DNA of 64,000 nt, from assembly GCA_036310005.1 (NCBI GenBank), contig JAXJSP010000039.1:13024-77023 (forward strand), in the 5' to 3' direction. Made by a program: the position numbers and the translations under genes. Numbering within the stretch: the stretch's first letter is position 1; each line of letters opens with the position of its first letter. This stretch comes from JAXJSP01 sp036310005. GTDB taxonomy: Bacteria; Bacillota; Clostridia; Oscillospirales; Acutalibacteraceae. Positions 52,063 to 61,542 of this stretch are shown piece after piece. The notes below the pieces were generated by a model. The model did no database searches. It saw only the letters and a list, made by a program, of their open reading frames with translations, and was not told where the DNA came from.

Positions 52063-54588
52063 TCAGTCGATAACCTCAATAATCATATCGTCTTTGATAT
52101 CGGCAGACGGTATAAAAACCTTGGGTGTGTTCATAAGATTATCAAAGCATCCTTGAGTTTCTTTACCATTCACCTTGAACACACGCTTACCGGAATTTGA
52201 GTTAAGATACTTTATTGTTATCGGATGGCCCTTAATAACAATATCCAAGGTCGCATCGGTTGTAGGCATTAAAGTTGCTGTTTGAATAACAACACCGTCA
52301 AGTGTCGGACATACACCGAAGCCGAACTTAATAAGATTTTTAACAAACAATGTGCCGCTGCCGGTGTACCAATCTGCAAAAGACTGACCGTCAATGCACC
52401 ACTCATCATTTTTAAAGTATGAGTTAGGCATTACAAACGGAGATTTTGAACAGTTAGGATGAGAAAGTACCGTACCGAGATTAAACTGTCTCCAAGCCTC
52501 TTTGCTTTCGCCCATTAAAAACAAAGCGGATGCGGCGAACATTGTTGCGTGAACATAAGTGCCTGCGTTTTCATAAGTACCTGCTGTAATATTTGCAATA
52601 CGACCTACAAATTTGTGCATATCAAGCGGAAAAGCCTTATCAAAGGTCTTAACTCCATATTCCGAATCAAGTCCCTTAAATGCTGACATTATACTCTCTT
52701 TCATAGAAGGATCATTTTTAATCATTCCGGAAATTGCCCAAAATGAATTTGCAGTACAACTAATTCGTGAATTATTATCGGGATCGCACCAAGAACCGAT
52801 TTTATACGACATCTTATCGCCCCAACCGTGAACTATGCGACGCTCTCCGTTTTCGTTAACATCAACTGCATATTTTGCAAGTCCGTCTTTAAGCGTTTTA
52901 GCGACCGACTTGTATTGTTCGACCTTTTCGACATATCTGCCTACGGTTTCTAAAATTTCACAAATTTCACCGCAGTTTTGATAAAGTTGCAGTGAACACA
53001 TAACACTTACACCTGTACCGAACTCGCGGTTTAAATCATCAGTTTTTCCTAGACCGTCAAGCGCGTCATTCCAATCACCGTAAAGCGAATGCAGACAACC
53101 TGTCTGAGTATCAATGTTACTGCACAAAAAGTCCATTATTTTAACAATGTGGTCAAGTACAGTATCGACAGTTTTACTCTTTGAAGTTAGGCAACTATTG
53201 TCTTTAGCCGCAACATAATATCCGCATTTTTCATCTAAAATTGACCAGTCGTCTGTATAAGAAAGGTAAGTGTGAAGAGTTGTAATTATCCATACTCCCT
53301 GGTCTATAAATTTTCTCAGGTCAAAACTCGGCATATAATCAGGGCTTTCCTGAACTGAAAACTGTCGCGGCGGTCTGCCGTCTTCGAGTATATGATTAAG
53401 CGCATTTATAAACTGCGCGCGACTCTCTTTTGGCTGCCATATAAGAGAAGATTCAAGTTGCTGCATAACATCCCGTATGCCAATCATCGGGCCAAAATAG
53501 TTTTTACCCAAGGCGCAAAAAGAAATCTGTTTTTGAACATTACGGACAAACTTATTTAAAACATCTGCATTTATATTTCCGTCATAGTTTGCAAAGTGTG
53601 TCTGCATTGTTGAGAATTTAGAAAGAGCAGTTGTTTCATCAGCGTTTAGTTCGTCATCAATATTTTCAATATCGGGTTTGTTCATAATAACCGCTTCTGC
53701 TTCATTTACTGAATGGAAATATGAAAGTTCATATTCGCGTCTGACCGACTCTCCGGCACCGAGTGTATAATGAGCGCAATCGGCACTTACGGGTACATCT
53801 ATTGAATTAGCAGCATTATACTCGTTTTTAAACACACCTGTTTTAAGTGAAGCGGCATTAGTCATGCTTCTGCCTTCAGGGCCTAAAACATCCGACTTGC
53901 CGGCAGTAAGGTATTCTCTATCGCATTTTGTACCGTAGGCCTCACGGGATACAACCATACTGTCCCCATAAGAGCGCAGAAGGTAGTTGTCATTCTCATA
54001 GCGCTTACCAAAGCGGTTCATAACATCGTAAACACCACCGTTGTTACGATAAAACAGCCATGCATCAATGCAAGACATCATATATATATTTTGTGGCTTT
54101 TTAGTTTTGTTTATTGCAAAATAAGCGAAGTGGATGTGTTTATCGTTGCTTACATGCAGTCTTACTGCAAAAGTAACATCCGGTGTGTCTGCTATGTAAT
54201 AAGCATATCTGAAAGAATAAACAACATAACGCTTGATATCAATCTGTTCAAATAACTGACGGTTACATTCAAACAAAGATACGGGAATATACTCATCGTT
54301 TTGCTGCCTGATGCCGCCCATAAAAGAAATTGAAGCATCTTCGCAATTGTTTAGTTCTCTGAATAAGACAAATGTAGAATCATAAGCATCTATATGGCCG
54401 CTGCTCCTTGCCCAGACAACAAGACCGTTTGAGTCATAAGCAAAACGAGATTCACCATATTCACGCTCACAACATAGAATTTGATTATCATTAAGATAGA
54501 ATGTGTTTTGCGGCAAACTGTTTTCAGGTTTTGCCTCAAAACTGTTTATTTGCTGCATAATAGATTTCAACTGTTTTTCAAAACTCAT
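52063..54588 (-). CDS. GH94-like glycoside phosphorylase
   Basis: About 841 residues from ATG 54588 (GGGGTG 6 nt upstream). It has an N-terminal beta-sandwich with NQILCCEREYGE, a linker, an (alpha/alpha)6 barrel and a C-terminal jelly-roll, the architecture of cellobiose/chitobiose phosphorylases. The catalytic-acid motif GDWNDALDGLG lies near residue 506. The later SFADWYTGSGTLF carries the active-site WYTGS motif. The enzyme would split a beta-linked disaccharide or glucan with phosphate in the cytoplasm, as there is no signal peptide. The donor sugar cannot be told. It follows the STAS-kinase gene in the signalling operon, which is an unusual partnership. Confidence 0.83.
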   Translation of the reverse strand: MSFEKQLKSIMQQINSFEAKPENSLPQNTFYLNDNQILCCEREYGESRFAYDSNGLVVWARSSGHIDAYDSTFVLFRELNNCEDASISFMGGIRQQNDEYIPVSLFECNRQLFEQIDIKRYVVYSFRYAYYIADTPDVTFAVRLHVSNDKHIHFAYFAINKTKKPQNIYMMSCIDAWLFYRNNGGVYDVMNRFGKRYENDNYLLRSYGDSMVVSREAYGTKCDREYLTAGKSDVLGPEGRSMTNAASLKTGVFKNEYNAANSIDVPVSADCAHYTLGAGESVRREYELSYFHSVNEAEAVIMNKPDIENIDDELNADETTALSKFSTMQTHFANYDGNINADVLNKFVRNVQKQISFCALGKNYFGPMIGIRDVMQQLESSLIWQPKESRAQFINALNHILEDGRPPRQFSVQESPDYMPSFDLRKFIDQGVWIITTLHTYLSYTDDWSILDEKCGYYVAAKDNSCLTSKSKTVDTVLDHIVKIMDFLCSNIDTQTGCLHSLYGDWNDALDGLGKTDDLNREFGTGVSVMCSLQLYQNCGEICEILETVGRYVEKVEQYKSVAKTLKDGLAKYAVDVNENGERRIVHGWGDKMSYKIGSWCDPDNNSRISCTANSFWAISGMIKNDPSMKESIMSAFKGLDSEYGVKTFDKAFPLDMHKFVGRIANITAGTYENAGTYVHATMFAASALFLMGESKEAWRQFNLGTVLSHPNCSKSPFVMPNSYFKNDEWCIDGQSFADWYTGSGTLFVKNLIKFGFGVCPTLDGVVIQTATLMPTTDATLDIVIKGHPITIKYLNSNSGKRVFKVNGKETQGCFDNLMNTPKVFIPSADIKDDMIIEVID

Positions 54589-54611
54589 TATATACACCCC
54601 TATGTCTTAAA

Positions 54612-55778
54612 TTAAAAATTTAATGTATCAACCTTATCAATCAAATTAACAAGCTGTTTTTTATAATGTTCAATGTTTGTTTGTGAGTCATTTTTGCGAA
54701 TTGAACGACGCAAAATTCTTGTGTATCCGATAATCTTTGCCTTTTCTTCTACGCTGTTAATATAAGCTTCATCATCAGTTTCAAGATAACGGGCAAGTGA
54801 CATTCTCCAAAATCTTCCCGCAGTTTCGTGGTCAAAGCCAAGAAAGTCCTTTACATTTTCATAATTCAATTCAGAAAAGCCGACGAAAGCATTAAACATA
54901 GAACCGAATTCCAATATGGGGCAACCGACGGAAAGAGTGTCCATATCAATAAGCAGTGTCTCACCGTTTTGCACCATAATATTGTTGGTATGATAATCAC
55001 CGTGCATCATATACTTACTTTCGGGTAAAGCGTTGACAAGTTCGTGTAATTTCTGAGATTTATCTGTCGGCAAGTAATCATTCAGAAAATCTGCCCAATC
55101 AAGCACCCATTTCTTAAAATCGGGAAGTTCTCCCTTATTTACCTCAATGGAGTGTATGTGTTTAATTGTATCGACATAGTATTTGACAGGCAAAGTAAGG
55201 TCATTCGGATTTTCTTTAATTATCTTTGAGACTGATTTTGCATTTAACAGTTCCGTAACGGTACCATATCCTTCTCCTACCCGCACAATACCATACGGAA
55301 TTGCTGTATTTACTCCTAAAACAAAGGCTTTTCTTGCATTCTCGCGCTCCTGCTGAATTTCTGGAAGAGCATCCTTATTATAATAGGTTTTAATAATTGT
55401 TTCGTCATCATAGCGATAAACAGCACCGTTAGCGCCTTTTGCAATAAATTCGCATCCGTCGACACTCATACGACGATATGCTTTTTCGACAGTTACCATA
55501 TCAGTAAAACCGGTCATTTCCAAAACATCATACACTTGAGGTGAAACATTGATAATCGCAAGTTTCGGCTCTTCCTTACGAAGTTTCAAAATCACGCGCA
55601 GTCCGGCACTTGAGATGTATTCCAAATAATCGGCGTCTATGACTGTATGCAGTCCGGAGTTTTCATTCTTAATGTGAGATATTTCTTCCTGAGCGGCGGC
55701 GGCATTGGCGGCATCAATGCGTCCTGCCAATGCGATGTATAAGATATCTTTGTCAATGCGGTAAGTAATTTGAGCCAT
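54612..55778 (-). CDS. STAS domain fused to an APH/ChoK-like kinase (TIGR02172-like)
   Basis: A 388-residue fusion. Residues 1-105 are an anti-sigma-antagonist STAS domain with ISSAGLRVI at 55-63; S57 is the position phosphorylated in SpoIIAA/RsbV. After a linker, residues 115-375 form an aminoglycoside-phosphotransferase-like kinase with the catalytic HGDYHTNN loop and LIDMDTLSVG (the metal-binding Asp). The kinase half resembles the family annotated TIGR02172. Both halves have their key residues. It lies between the HD gene (4 bp) and GH94. The substrate may be a sugar, antibiotic or protein; it may also tie sugar or small-molecule phosphorylation to partner switching. Confidence 0.82.
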   Translation of the reverse strand: MAQITYRIDKDILYIALAGRIDAANAAAAQEEISHIKNENSGLHTVIDADYLEYISSAGLRVILKLRKEEPKLAIINVSPQVYDVLEMTGFTDMVTVEKAYRRMSVDGCEFIAKGANGAVYRYDDETIIKTYYNKDALPEIQQERENARKAFVLGVNTAIPYGIVRVGEGYGTVTELLNAKSVSKIIKENPNDLTLPVKYYVDTIKHIHSIEVNKGELPDFKKWVLDWADFLNDYLPTDKSQKLHELVNALPESKYMMHGDYHTNNIMVQNGETLLIDMDTLSVGCPILEFGSMFNAFVGFSELNYENVKDFLGFDHETAGRFWRMSLARYLETDDEAYINSVEEKAKIIGYTRILRRSIRKNDSQTNIEHYKKQLVNLIDKVDTLNF

Positions 55779-55782
55779 AATT

Positions 55783-56349
55783 TCAGTTTCCTTTCTTAAA
55801 TACCAATTCGGTAAGTGTTTTATATTCCTGCCAGGCAGGATAGTCTTTGAGTTTTTCGGTTAAATTTGCAACAGTTGTGTAATACCAACAATGTTGTTTG
55901 GGATCTTTTTGATTAAATTTATTCCAAGTATCATCGCCTAAAAGTTTTAAGTCGCGATATATAGAACGCAAATTTGCAAGTTTATCAGCAAGCCAAAGCA
56001 TAACAACTGCGATGTCATCAGTATCTTGCAACACTTTCAAAGATTCTTCCTTGCGTATACGCCAAGTATCTTTGGGCGGTAAATCGGCTCGTTTATTTTC
56101 TGTTTCACTTGCAACAAGTTCAGCAATACGCTTTCCGAATTTTTCATTGATTTCATCAAGCGTAATTTCCGTATCCTCAACAACATCATGAAGCGCCGCA
56201 GCAGAAATAACATACCGGTCATCGGTCATTGAACTAACGATAACAGCCGCTTCAAGCGGGTGCATTATGTATGGTGTATTGCTGCTTTTGCGACACACAC
56301 CGTCATGCGCCTTTACTGCAAATTGTAAAGCTTTGCTTATTAATTCCAT
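55783..56349 (-). CDS. HD-domain hydrolase (MESH1/SpoT-HD-like)
   Basis: 188 residues from ATG 56349 (one-base overlap with the STAS stop, TAATG); the open frame to 56412 lies within the STAS gene. The metal-binding pattern is intact: YIMHPLEAA, ALHDVVEDT with the HD pair, and the late DKLANLRSI motif. This is the fold of stand-alone (p)ppGpp hydrolases of the MESH1/SpoT-HD type. There is no synthetase domain. It might degrade ppGpp or a related nucleotide as part of this stress-type operon. Confidence 0.83.
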   Translation of the reverse strand: MELISKALQFAVKAHDGVCRKSSNTPYIMHPLEAAVIVSSMTDDRYVISAAALHDVVEDTEITLDEINEKFGKRIAELVASETENKRADLPPKDTWRIRKEESLKVLQDTDDIAVVMLWLADKLANLRSIYRDLKLLGDDTWNKFNQKDPKQHCWYYTTVANLTEKLKDYPAWQEYKTLTELVFKKGN

Positions 56350-56645
56350 TATTCGACCACCAAAATATCGGCAAAACCTGTCATTTCTAAAACAGACATA
56401 ACGGTTTGACAAACATTTATAAGTTTCATAAAACCTTTTTTATTCATTTTCTTTTGCGCACCGAGCAAAACGCGTAACCCGGCACTTGAAATGTAGTCAA
56501 GGTTTTTAAAGTCTAATATTAATCCCTCGGCAGTATCACACTCTTCGTTAATCATTTTTTCAAGTGATGGAGCAGTAGTAGTATCAAGTCTTCCCTCGAC
56601 CTTGAAAGTAACAATATTGTTTTCTGTGTTTTTATTTACGGTCAT
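56349..56645 (-). CDS. STAS-domain anti-sigma factor antagonist
   Basis: 98 residues, a complete single STAS domain of SpoIIAA/RsbV type. The switch Ser is S54 in DYISSAGLRVL. It should be dephosphorylated by the PP2C domain and phosphorylated by the kinase domain of the neighbouring fusion protein (14 bp upstream), then bind or release an anti-sigma or other partner. No sigma factor gene is in the window. Confidence 0.88.
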   Translation of the reverse strand: MTVNKNTENNIVTFKVEGRLDTTTAPSLEKMINEECDTAEGLILDFKNLDYISSAGLRVLLGAQKKMNKKGFMKLINVCQTVMSVLEMTGFADILVVE

Positions 56646-56659
56646 TTTAATGCTCTCCT

Positions 56660-59470
56660 TTAAAATCTTTTAGTCATAGTTAAAATATTTTCTCCGTTTT
56701 CATAGGCATAAGAAACAGTATCCATAGTTTTCTTGGTAATGAATATACCGAGTCCTCCGATTTCTCTGTCCTCCGCTGAAAGTGTGATGTCCGGATCGGG
56801 TTTTTTAAGCGGATCAAAAGGCACTCCGTTATCGGAAATTTGGAAAGTGACTGTTCTGTCATTTTCAGATAAGTCAATTTTAAGTTTTACAGTACCCTCT
56901 CTGCCTTCGTAAGCATACCTGGCGATGTTGATAAACATCTCCTCTATGGCAACGCATATTGCAGTTGTTGTTTTCATAGGACAATCAGCACTGTCTAAAG
57001 TTTGTTCTGTAAAACTAAGAACATCTTCAAGAGAGTTTTCTTGTGCCGGAAATGTCTTTTCATAAGTTTTGTCCGCATTAACTCTTTTATAATCTAACAT
57101 TAACATTGTTATATCGTCAAACTGAGGTGCCTCGCCGACAAAATTGTCTATATTTTCTTTTAGCGATTCTATTAATTTCGGTGCATCAACAGAGCAGTTT
57201 TCGTTCATAAAGTTAATAAGTCTGTCTTCACCGTACAACTCACTTTCGGTATTAGTAGCCTCAGTAACACCGTCTGTATACAGGAAAATTCTGTCGCCTT
57301 CGCTTAAGTTTATCTCATTTATGCGATAGGCAACGCCCTCCATACCGGCAAGTACAAATCCCGCACGGGTTTTTAAGTATTCCGCCTGACCGTTTTCATG
57401 CAGTAACAACGGTGGGTTGTGCCCTGCATTTGCATATTTAAGATTACCTGTCGAAAGATCAAGCACGCCCATCCATACTGTAACGAACATACCCGACTCA
57501 TTACTCTCACACAACTTTTCATTAGCCTTTGTAAAAATATCGTTGACAGCCAAACCGTTTTCGGCAAGGTCTTTTATAATAGTTTTTGCTGTCATCATAA
57601 ACATAGCGGCAGGAATACCTTTGCCGGAAACGTCGGCAACAAGAAAGGCTACAGTATTATCATTTAATTTATAAAAATCGTAAAAATCGCCGCCGACCTC
57701 TTTAGCCGCTATCATTTCGGCAAAAATACCGTATTGTTCGTGTTGAGGGAAATTAGTAGGCAGTGCGGAAAGTTGAATTTGTTTTGCGTATTCAAGTTCC
57801 TTATCAATTCGGGCTGCCGCCTGCTTAATGTATTCTTTTAATGTTTTAACAGTTGAGTTAATATCATCTGAAAGCGAAGCAAATTCCGCATTTGAACGAA
57901 CATCAACGGTTACATTTAAATTTCCGTCGGTTATTTCCGAGAGAGAACTGTTGACCTTTTGCAGATTATTTATAATAACTCGTTTAATCAAAAAATAAAT
58001 AAATACAAACAGCGTTGCAAAAATTAAAATTTGCATAAATGTACTGGTATATAAAGAAGCGTCGCGCATAAACATCGCTTCATCAGTAGGCATAGTTCCG
58101 AGTATATAAAAGCCTTCCGCCGCGGTAAAGCCGAATAAATAAGGCTTATTTAAGACTTCACATTCATATACCGTTTTTTCGGTCATATTCTCCGTATCAA
58201 TTGAAAGTCCGATTTTATTGATGTTTTGTCCGTTGTATTCCGTATTGTCGCTGACAATATTAAACTTTTCATCACAAATCAGCACAAATCCGTTTTTGCC
58301 GATATGGCGGTTCTTTGTAGCATCAATAATATATGAACTTATATCTTTTTGAAAATGCTCGGGATCATATCCAATTTGAATAAAGCCTCCGTCTTCAAGG
58401 ACGACTCCTCCGTATTTTCTTAAAAAGCCTTCATTATAAGATGTTTGTCTGTACTCCTGGACAAACTCAGTTTCCCCTTCAAGCAAAACTTTAAATTCGG
58501 CGGACTGCTCGCCGCTTGACATATCATAGCCTATATAATCAGCGACAGAAGAATCGACGATTACAAAATTTTTGTCAATGATATTGACTTCGCTGATATC
58601 ATATTTTTTTGCTATTGCGGTAAGGTCAGTATTTTTCTTATATTCATTTCTTACTTTTTTTGCTAAGCTAAGTAAGTTTTCATCCGAAGCGTCGATTATG
58701 TCCTTATGTACATCTTCAAGAGTCAGAGTAATGACCGAACTTGTTTCTATTTGGGACATTCCCTGCTGTAAAACAAAAGTAAACAGATTGGTAATTAAAT
58801 ATGCTGTAACTATAAGTACAAGTAACCATCTTTGAAAAGTTTGAGCAATATGTTCGTTTTTTTTGAATTTAGCAATTTTTTCATGACTTAAAACCGTTAC
58901 CGCAATAATACCGAGTCCTACTGCTGCACAGTTCCCGCAAAGCATAGGAAGTGTGCAAGTCTTAACAAATTGGAATGCAGTAACAGTATCTCCCATATTT
59001 GTTATGAAAATCAAAAGCATGTGTATTACTTCGCAGACTACTGTAATAGCAATACCGTAACCCCATGTCGGTTTTTTATTTTCAAACATAAACCGCCTGA
59101 GTCCGGCAGCAATTAATCCAGCAATAACGGTAGCAAGTGTACAAGCAAGTCTTGTATAAGTGCCGGCTCCCCAAAATACGGAAAACCAACGATATGCACC
59201 GCCGATAACACCTGAAATGATACCTGCGGGAGCGCCGAAAATCAAGCCTGACAAAATCGGAGCCGCATCACGCACATTGACAACGGTGCCTAACATTTCA
59301 ACACCGCAACTTGAAGAAAATGCAGCCATTATGCCAAACAAAACACCGATAACAGCCTGTTTTGCCATATACGGGAGTTTTTTAAGTTTAGTATGTTTGT
59401 CCGACAAATATACAGTTATTACGAGCAATATATTAAGTATTACAGGAATTATAATTCGCAAGTTTATCAC
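56660..59470 (-). CDS. membrane sensor with fused PP2C phosphatase and RsbW-type kinase domains
   Basis: A 936-residue protein. Residues 1-195 hold five or six helices of the 5TM-LYT type (VNVRDAAPILSGLIFG). A further helix near 215, an extracytoplasmic Cache-like sensor (about 240-475), a helix near 480-500 and a HAMP-like segment follow. Next comes a SpoIIE-type PP2C phosphatase (about 570-765; GGDFYDFY and VADVSGKGIPAAMFM), then a HATPase domain (about 790-936; EEMFINIARYAY N-box, SDNGVPFDP, GGLGIFI). Phosphatase and anti-sigma-type kinase are thus in one chain and both look intact. It would set the phosphorylation of the STAS proteins in response to an outside signal. Confidence 0.88.
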   Translation of the reverse strand: MINLRIIIPVILNILLVITVYLSDKHTKLKKLPYMAKQAVIGVLFGIMAAFSSSCGVEMLGTVVNVRDAAPILSGLIFGAPAGIISGVIGGAYRWFSVFWGAGTYTRLACTLATVIAGLIAAGLRRFMFENKKPTWGYGIAITVVCEVIHMLLIFITNMGDTVTAFQFVKTCTLPMLCGNCAAVGLGIIAVTVLSHEKIAKFKKNEHIAQTFQRWLLVLIVTAYLITNLFTFVLQQGMSQIETSSVITLTLEDVHKDIIDASDENLLSLAKKVRNEYKKNTDLTAIAKKYDISEVNIIDKNFVIVDSSVADYIGYDMSSGEQSAEFKVLLEGETEFVQEYRQTSYNEGFLRKYGGVVLEDGGFIQIGYDPEHFQKDISSYIIDATKNRHIGKNGFVLICDEKFNIVSDNTEYNGQNINKIGLSIDTENMTEKTVYECEVLNKPYLFGFTAAEGFYILGTMPTDEAMFMRDASLYTSTFMQILIFATLFVFIYFLIKRVIINNLQKVNSSLSEITDGNLNVTVDVRSNAEFASLSDDINSTVKTLKEYIKQAAARIDKELEYAKQIQLSALPTNFPQHEQYGIFAEMIAAKEVGGDFYDFYKLNDNTVAFLVADVSGKGIPAAMFMMTAKTIIKDLAENGLAVNDIFTKANEKLCESNESGMFVTVWMGVLDLSTGNLKYANAGHNPPLLLHENGQAEYLKTRAGFVLAGMEGVAYRINEINLSEGDRIFLYTDGVTEATNTESELYGEDRLINFMNENCSVDAPKLIESLKENIDNFVGEAPQFDDITMLMLDYKRVNADKTYEKTFPAQENSLEDVLSFTEQTLDSADCPMKTTTAICVAIEEMFINIARYAYEGREGTVKLKIDLSENDRTVTFQISDNGVPFDPLKKPDPDITLSAEDREIGGLGIFITKKTMDTVSYAYENGENILTMTKRF

Positions 59471-59475
59471 CTATC

Positions 59476-60435
59476 TTACAAGTTAATATTAAAAAGTAAT
59501 TTAATTAAGTCCTCTAAGATTCCGCCGATTATTCCGACAAATAACAAAAGTATCATATATATAATCATACTCATTTTGCTTACATAATCTCTTGACACAT
59601 CAAAATAAAAATTAAAGTGGCCGAGCATATCGGTATTTCTGTTCTGATTCCACTGATATGTAATAGCATCGTCGCAATCAAAACATTCAGGAACGTAATC
59701 TTTATATAATTCCTTTTCCACTCTGCGAATTCGATAGCAGTTTGAATCATTCATAATATAATCTTCGCTGATTGAAATAGTAATTACTGCTTTTTTTAGT
59801 TTCTGTCGGTGAAAAGCACCGATACGGTTTATTTCATCTGGCAAGAGCCTTGCTTCGTTTATGCGAATTGAATAACCGTACTTTTCCGATACGACAGGTG
59901 TTGTAATTAAATCTCGAAGTCTTGCAAGCGCTCCTCCGACATTAATATGCGGCTTAAATATATCATCCAAAGATTTATGCGGCATTCTCCAAAGAAAATA
60001 CGCTTCGTCATTTGCGATGTACTCCTGTATTTTTTCTATATTAATTGTAATAAGCGTTCCGCTTGAGAGTTGTTTTAATTCATAATCTAAAGAGGAAAAA
60101 TGGACAAGGTCTATTGTACGAGCGTTATAAGCAATTTCAGAAGTGTATTTATTCTTTTTATAATCAATAATACAAGCAGCACTAAATGTCGCTCTCAAAA
60201 CTCCTTCGTCTTCAAATTTCAATGAGGTATCAATAATTTCATCCTTTGTTACCACAAAAGGAACATAAACATTAAGTGATTCGGAAGATTTAATTCCGCG
60301 GATACGAACTGCGAAATCAACATAACTTTTGCCTTCAGGATTAAGCCAATCACTTATATAAACCGTGCTGTTGTCATCTCCGTTTACCCAGACTGCCCAA
60401 CCGTCATCCGCAAAGCGTTTATTTTTAGCCATCAT
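59476..60435 (-). CDS. unknown protein with C-terminal membrane anchor, first gene of the signalling operon
   Basis: 319 residues. There is no recognised domain. The N-terminus WAVWVNGDDNSTVYISDWLN and the middle are strand-rich and polar. The last ~25 residues are a hydrophobic helix (MIIYMILLLFVGIIGGIL) with a short tail, so it is tail-anchored with most of the chain in the cytoplasm. It starts with AAGGAGGGG and precedes the sensor-phosphatase by 5 bp. It could be the output or input partner of the module. Confidence 0.75.
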   Translation of the reverse strand: MMAKNKRFADDGWAVWVNGDDNSTVYISDWLNPEGKSYVDFAVRIRGIKSSESLNVYVPFVVTKDEIIDTSLKFEDEGVLRATFSAACIIDYKKNKYTSEIAYNARTIDLVHFSSLDYELKQLSSGTLITINIEKIQEYIANDEAYFLWRMPHKSLDDIFKPHINVGGALARLRDLITTPVVSEKYGYSIRINEARLLPDEINRIGAFHRQKLKKAVITISISEDYIMNDSNCYRIRRVEKELYKDYVPECFDCDDAITYQWNQNRNTDMLGHFNFYFDVSRDYVSKMSMIIYMILLLFVGIIGGILEDLIKLLFNINL

Positions 60436-60491
60436 TATTCCCCTCCTTGTTATTATTGAAAAAACAGTACATTACATTAACTCAATATAAT

Positions 60492-60534
60492 ATTTACAGT
60501 AAATTATTATAACATAAATTCCATAATTAGTTAA
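60492..60534 (-). promoter_or_regulatory. promoter with palindrome, signalling operon
   Basis: Minus strand: TTAACT (60534-60529), 17-nt spacer, TATAAT (60511-60506). A perfect palindrome ATTTAC-A-GTAAAT (60492-60504) lies just after the -10. Confidence 0.55.
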
Positions 60535-60555
60535 CAACACATATAAAAAAACATC

Positions 60556-61374
60556 TCATCGATGGCTTTTTGTTATATGTGTAGGTGAGTAACCGATAAT
60601 TCTTTTAAATACGGTGCTGAAATAGTTCTGGTCATGAAAGCCGAGTCTTAGTGCTGTTTCCTTTACAGACAGACCTTCTTCCAACAGTTCAATAGCTTTA
60701 CGCATTTTTACACGATTAAAATATTCCATAACGCCTACCCCGGCATAACGAGAAAATGTTTTTTGCAAATTAATCTCGCTCATATTACATAAGCAGGCAA
60801 GTTCGGTAACGGAAAGTCTTTTATTTAAATTATTATTCAGCGTATTAACTATAACTGAATAGTTTTCTGCACATTTTGAATTATTTTGCGCCTTATTTGA
60901 AAAATCGGTTTCGAGTGTTAAAAGAAAAAGTTCCAATTGTTTAACATATATAAGGTGATGATTATTCTTACTTTTTGTATCTTTTATATCGAAGCCAAAA
61001 TCAGATATGTAATACTTATTTGCAAGTTCCACTAACATTTTCACAACAGAAAGGTCGCGTATTTCACAAATCTTATTTTGCAACTGCGGTATGTTTTCTC
61101 CCGAAAAAGTAAATATTGAAACCGACGAAGGGGTGTTACACATAGCAGTAATATTATGAAACTGCATCGGGCTGTGAAGTATTGCCTGTCCTTTTTTCAA
61201 GTCAAAAATCTGATCGTCTGCGGCCACACTAATTTGACCTGAAGTTACGCATACAAGTTCCCAAAAGTTATGTATCTCACCGCTGAACCTGAAGTCGGGG
61301 CCGAAATCTTGCGAAAACGCAGTATACAACGCTGTTATTTTCGGGTTGTTCTCTACTTTTAATCTATTGCTCAT
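60556..61374 (-). CDS. AraC-family regulator with cupin sensor
   Basis: 272 residues. The N-terminal cupin (about 20-110; RFSGEIHNFWELVCVTSGQIS, then KKGQAILHSPMQFHNI) is typical of carbohydrate-sensing AraC proteins. The C-terminal domain has two helix-turn-helices (VTELACLCNMSEINLQKTF and VKETALRLGFHDQNYFSTVF), then IIGYSP. It is divergent from the Gfo/Idh-type oxidoreductase across 168 bp, so it may control that gene in response to a sugar-like ligand. Confidence 0.87.
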   Translation of the reverse strand: MSNRLKVENNPKITALYTAFSQDFGPDFRFSGEIHNFWELVCVTSGQISVAADDQIFDLKKGQAILHSPMQFHNITAMCNTPSSVSIFTFSGENIPQLQNKICEIRDLSVVKMLVELANKYYISDFGFDIKDTKSKNNHHLIYVKQLELFLLTLETDFSNKAQNNSKCAENYSVIVNTLNNNLNKRLSVTELACLCNMSEINLQKTFSRYAGVGVMEYFNRVKMRKAIELLEEGLSVKETALRLGFHDQNYFSTVFKRIIGYSPTHITKSHR

Positions 61375-61542
61375 ACACTTTCTACCTTTATATATAAAAT
61401 CAAAGATTAATTATATGTTGTCATATATACTAATTTGCAAAAAAATTGTAAAATACAAGTGATAATTGAATTATATTATTAATTTAATCTTTTGTCAACA
61501 ATTACAAATCTTTAATTTTACAACAAAAAGGAGATAAGTTTC

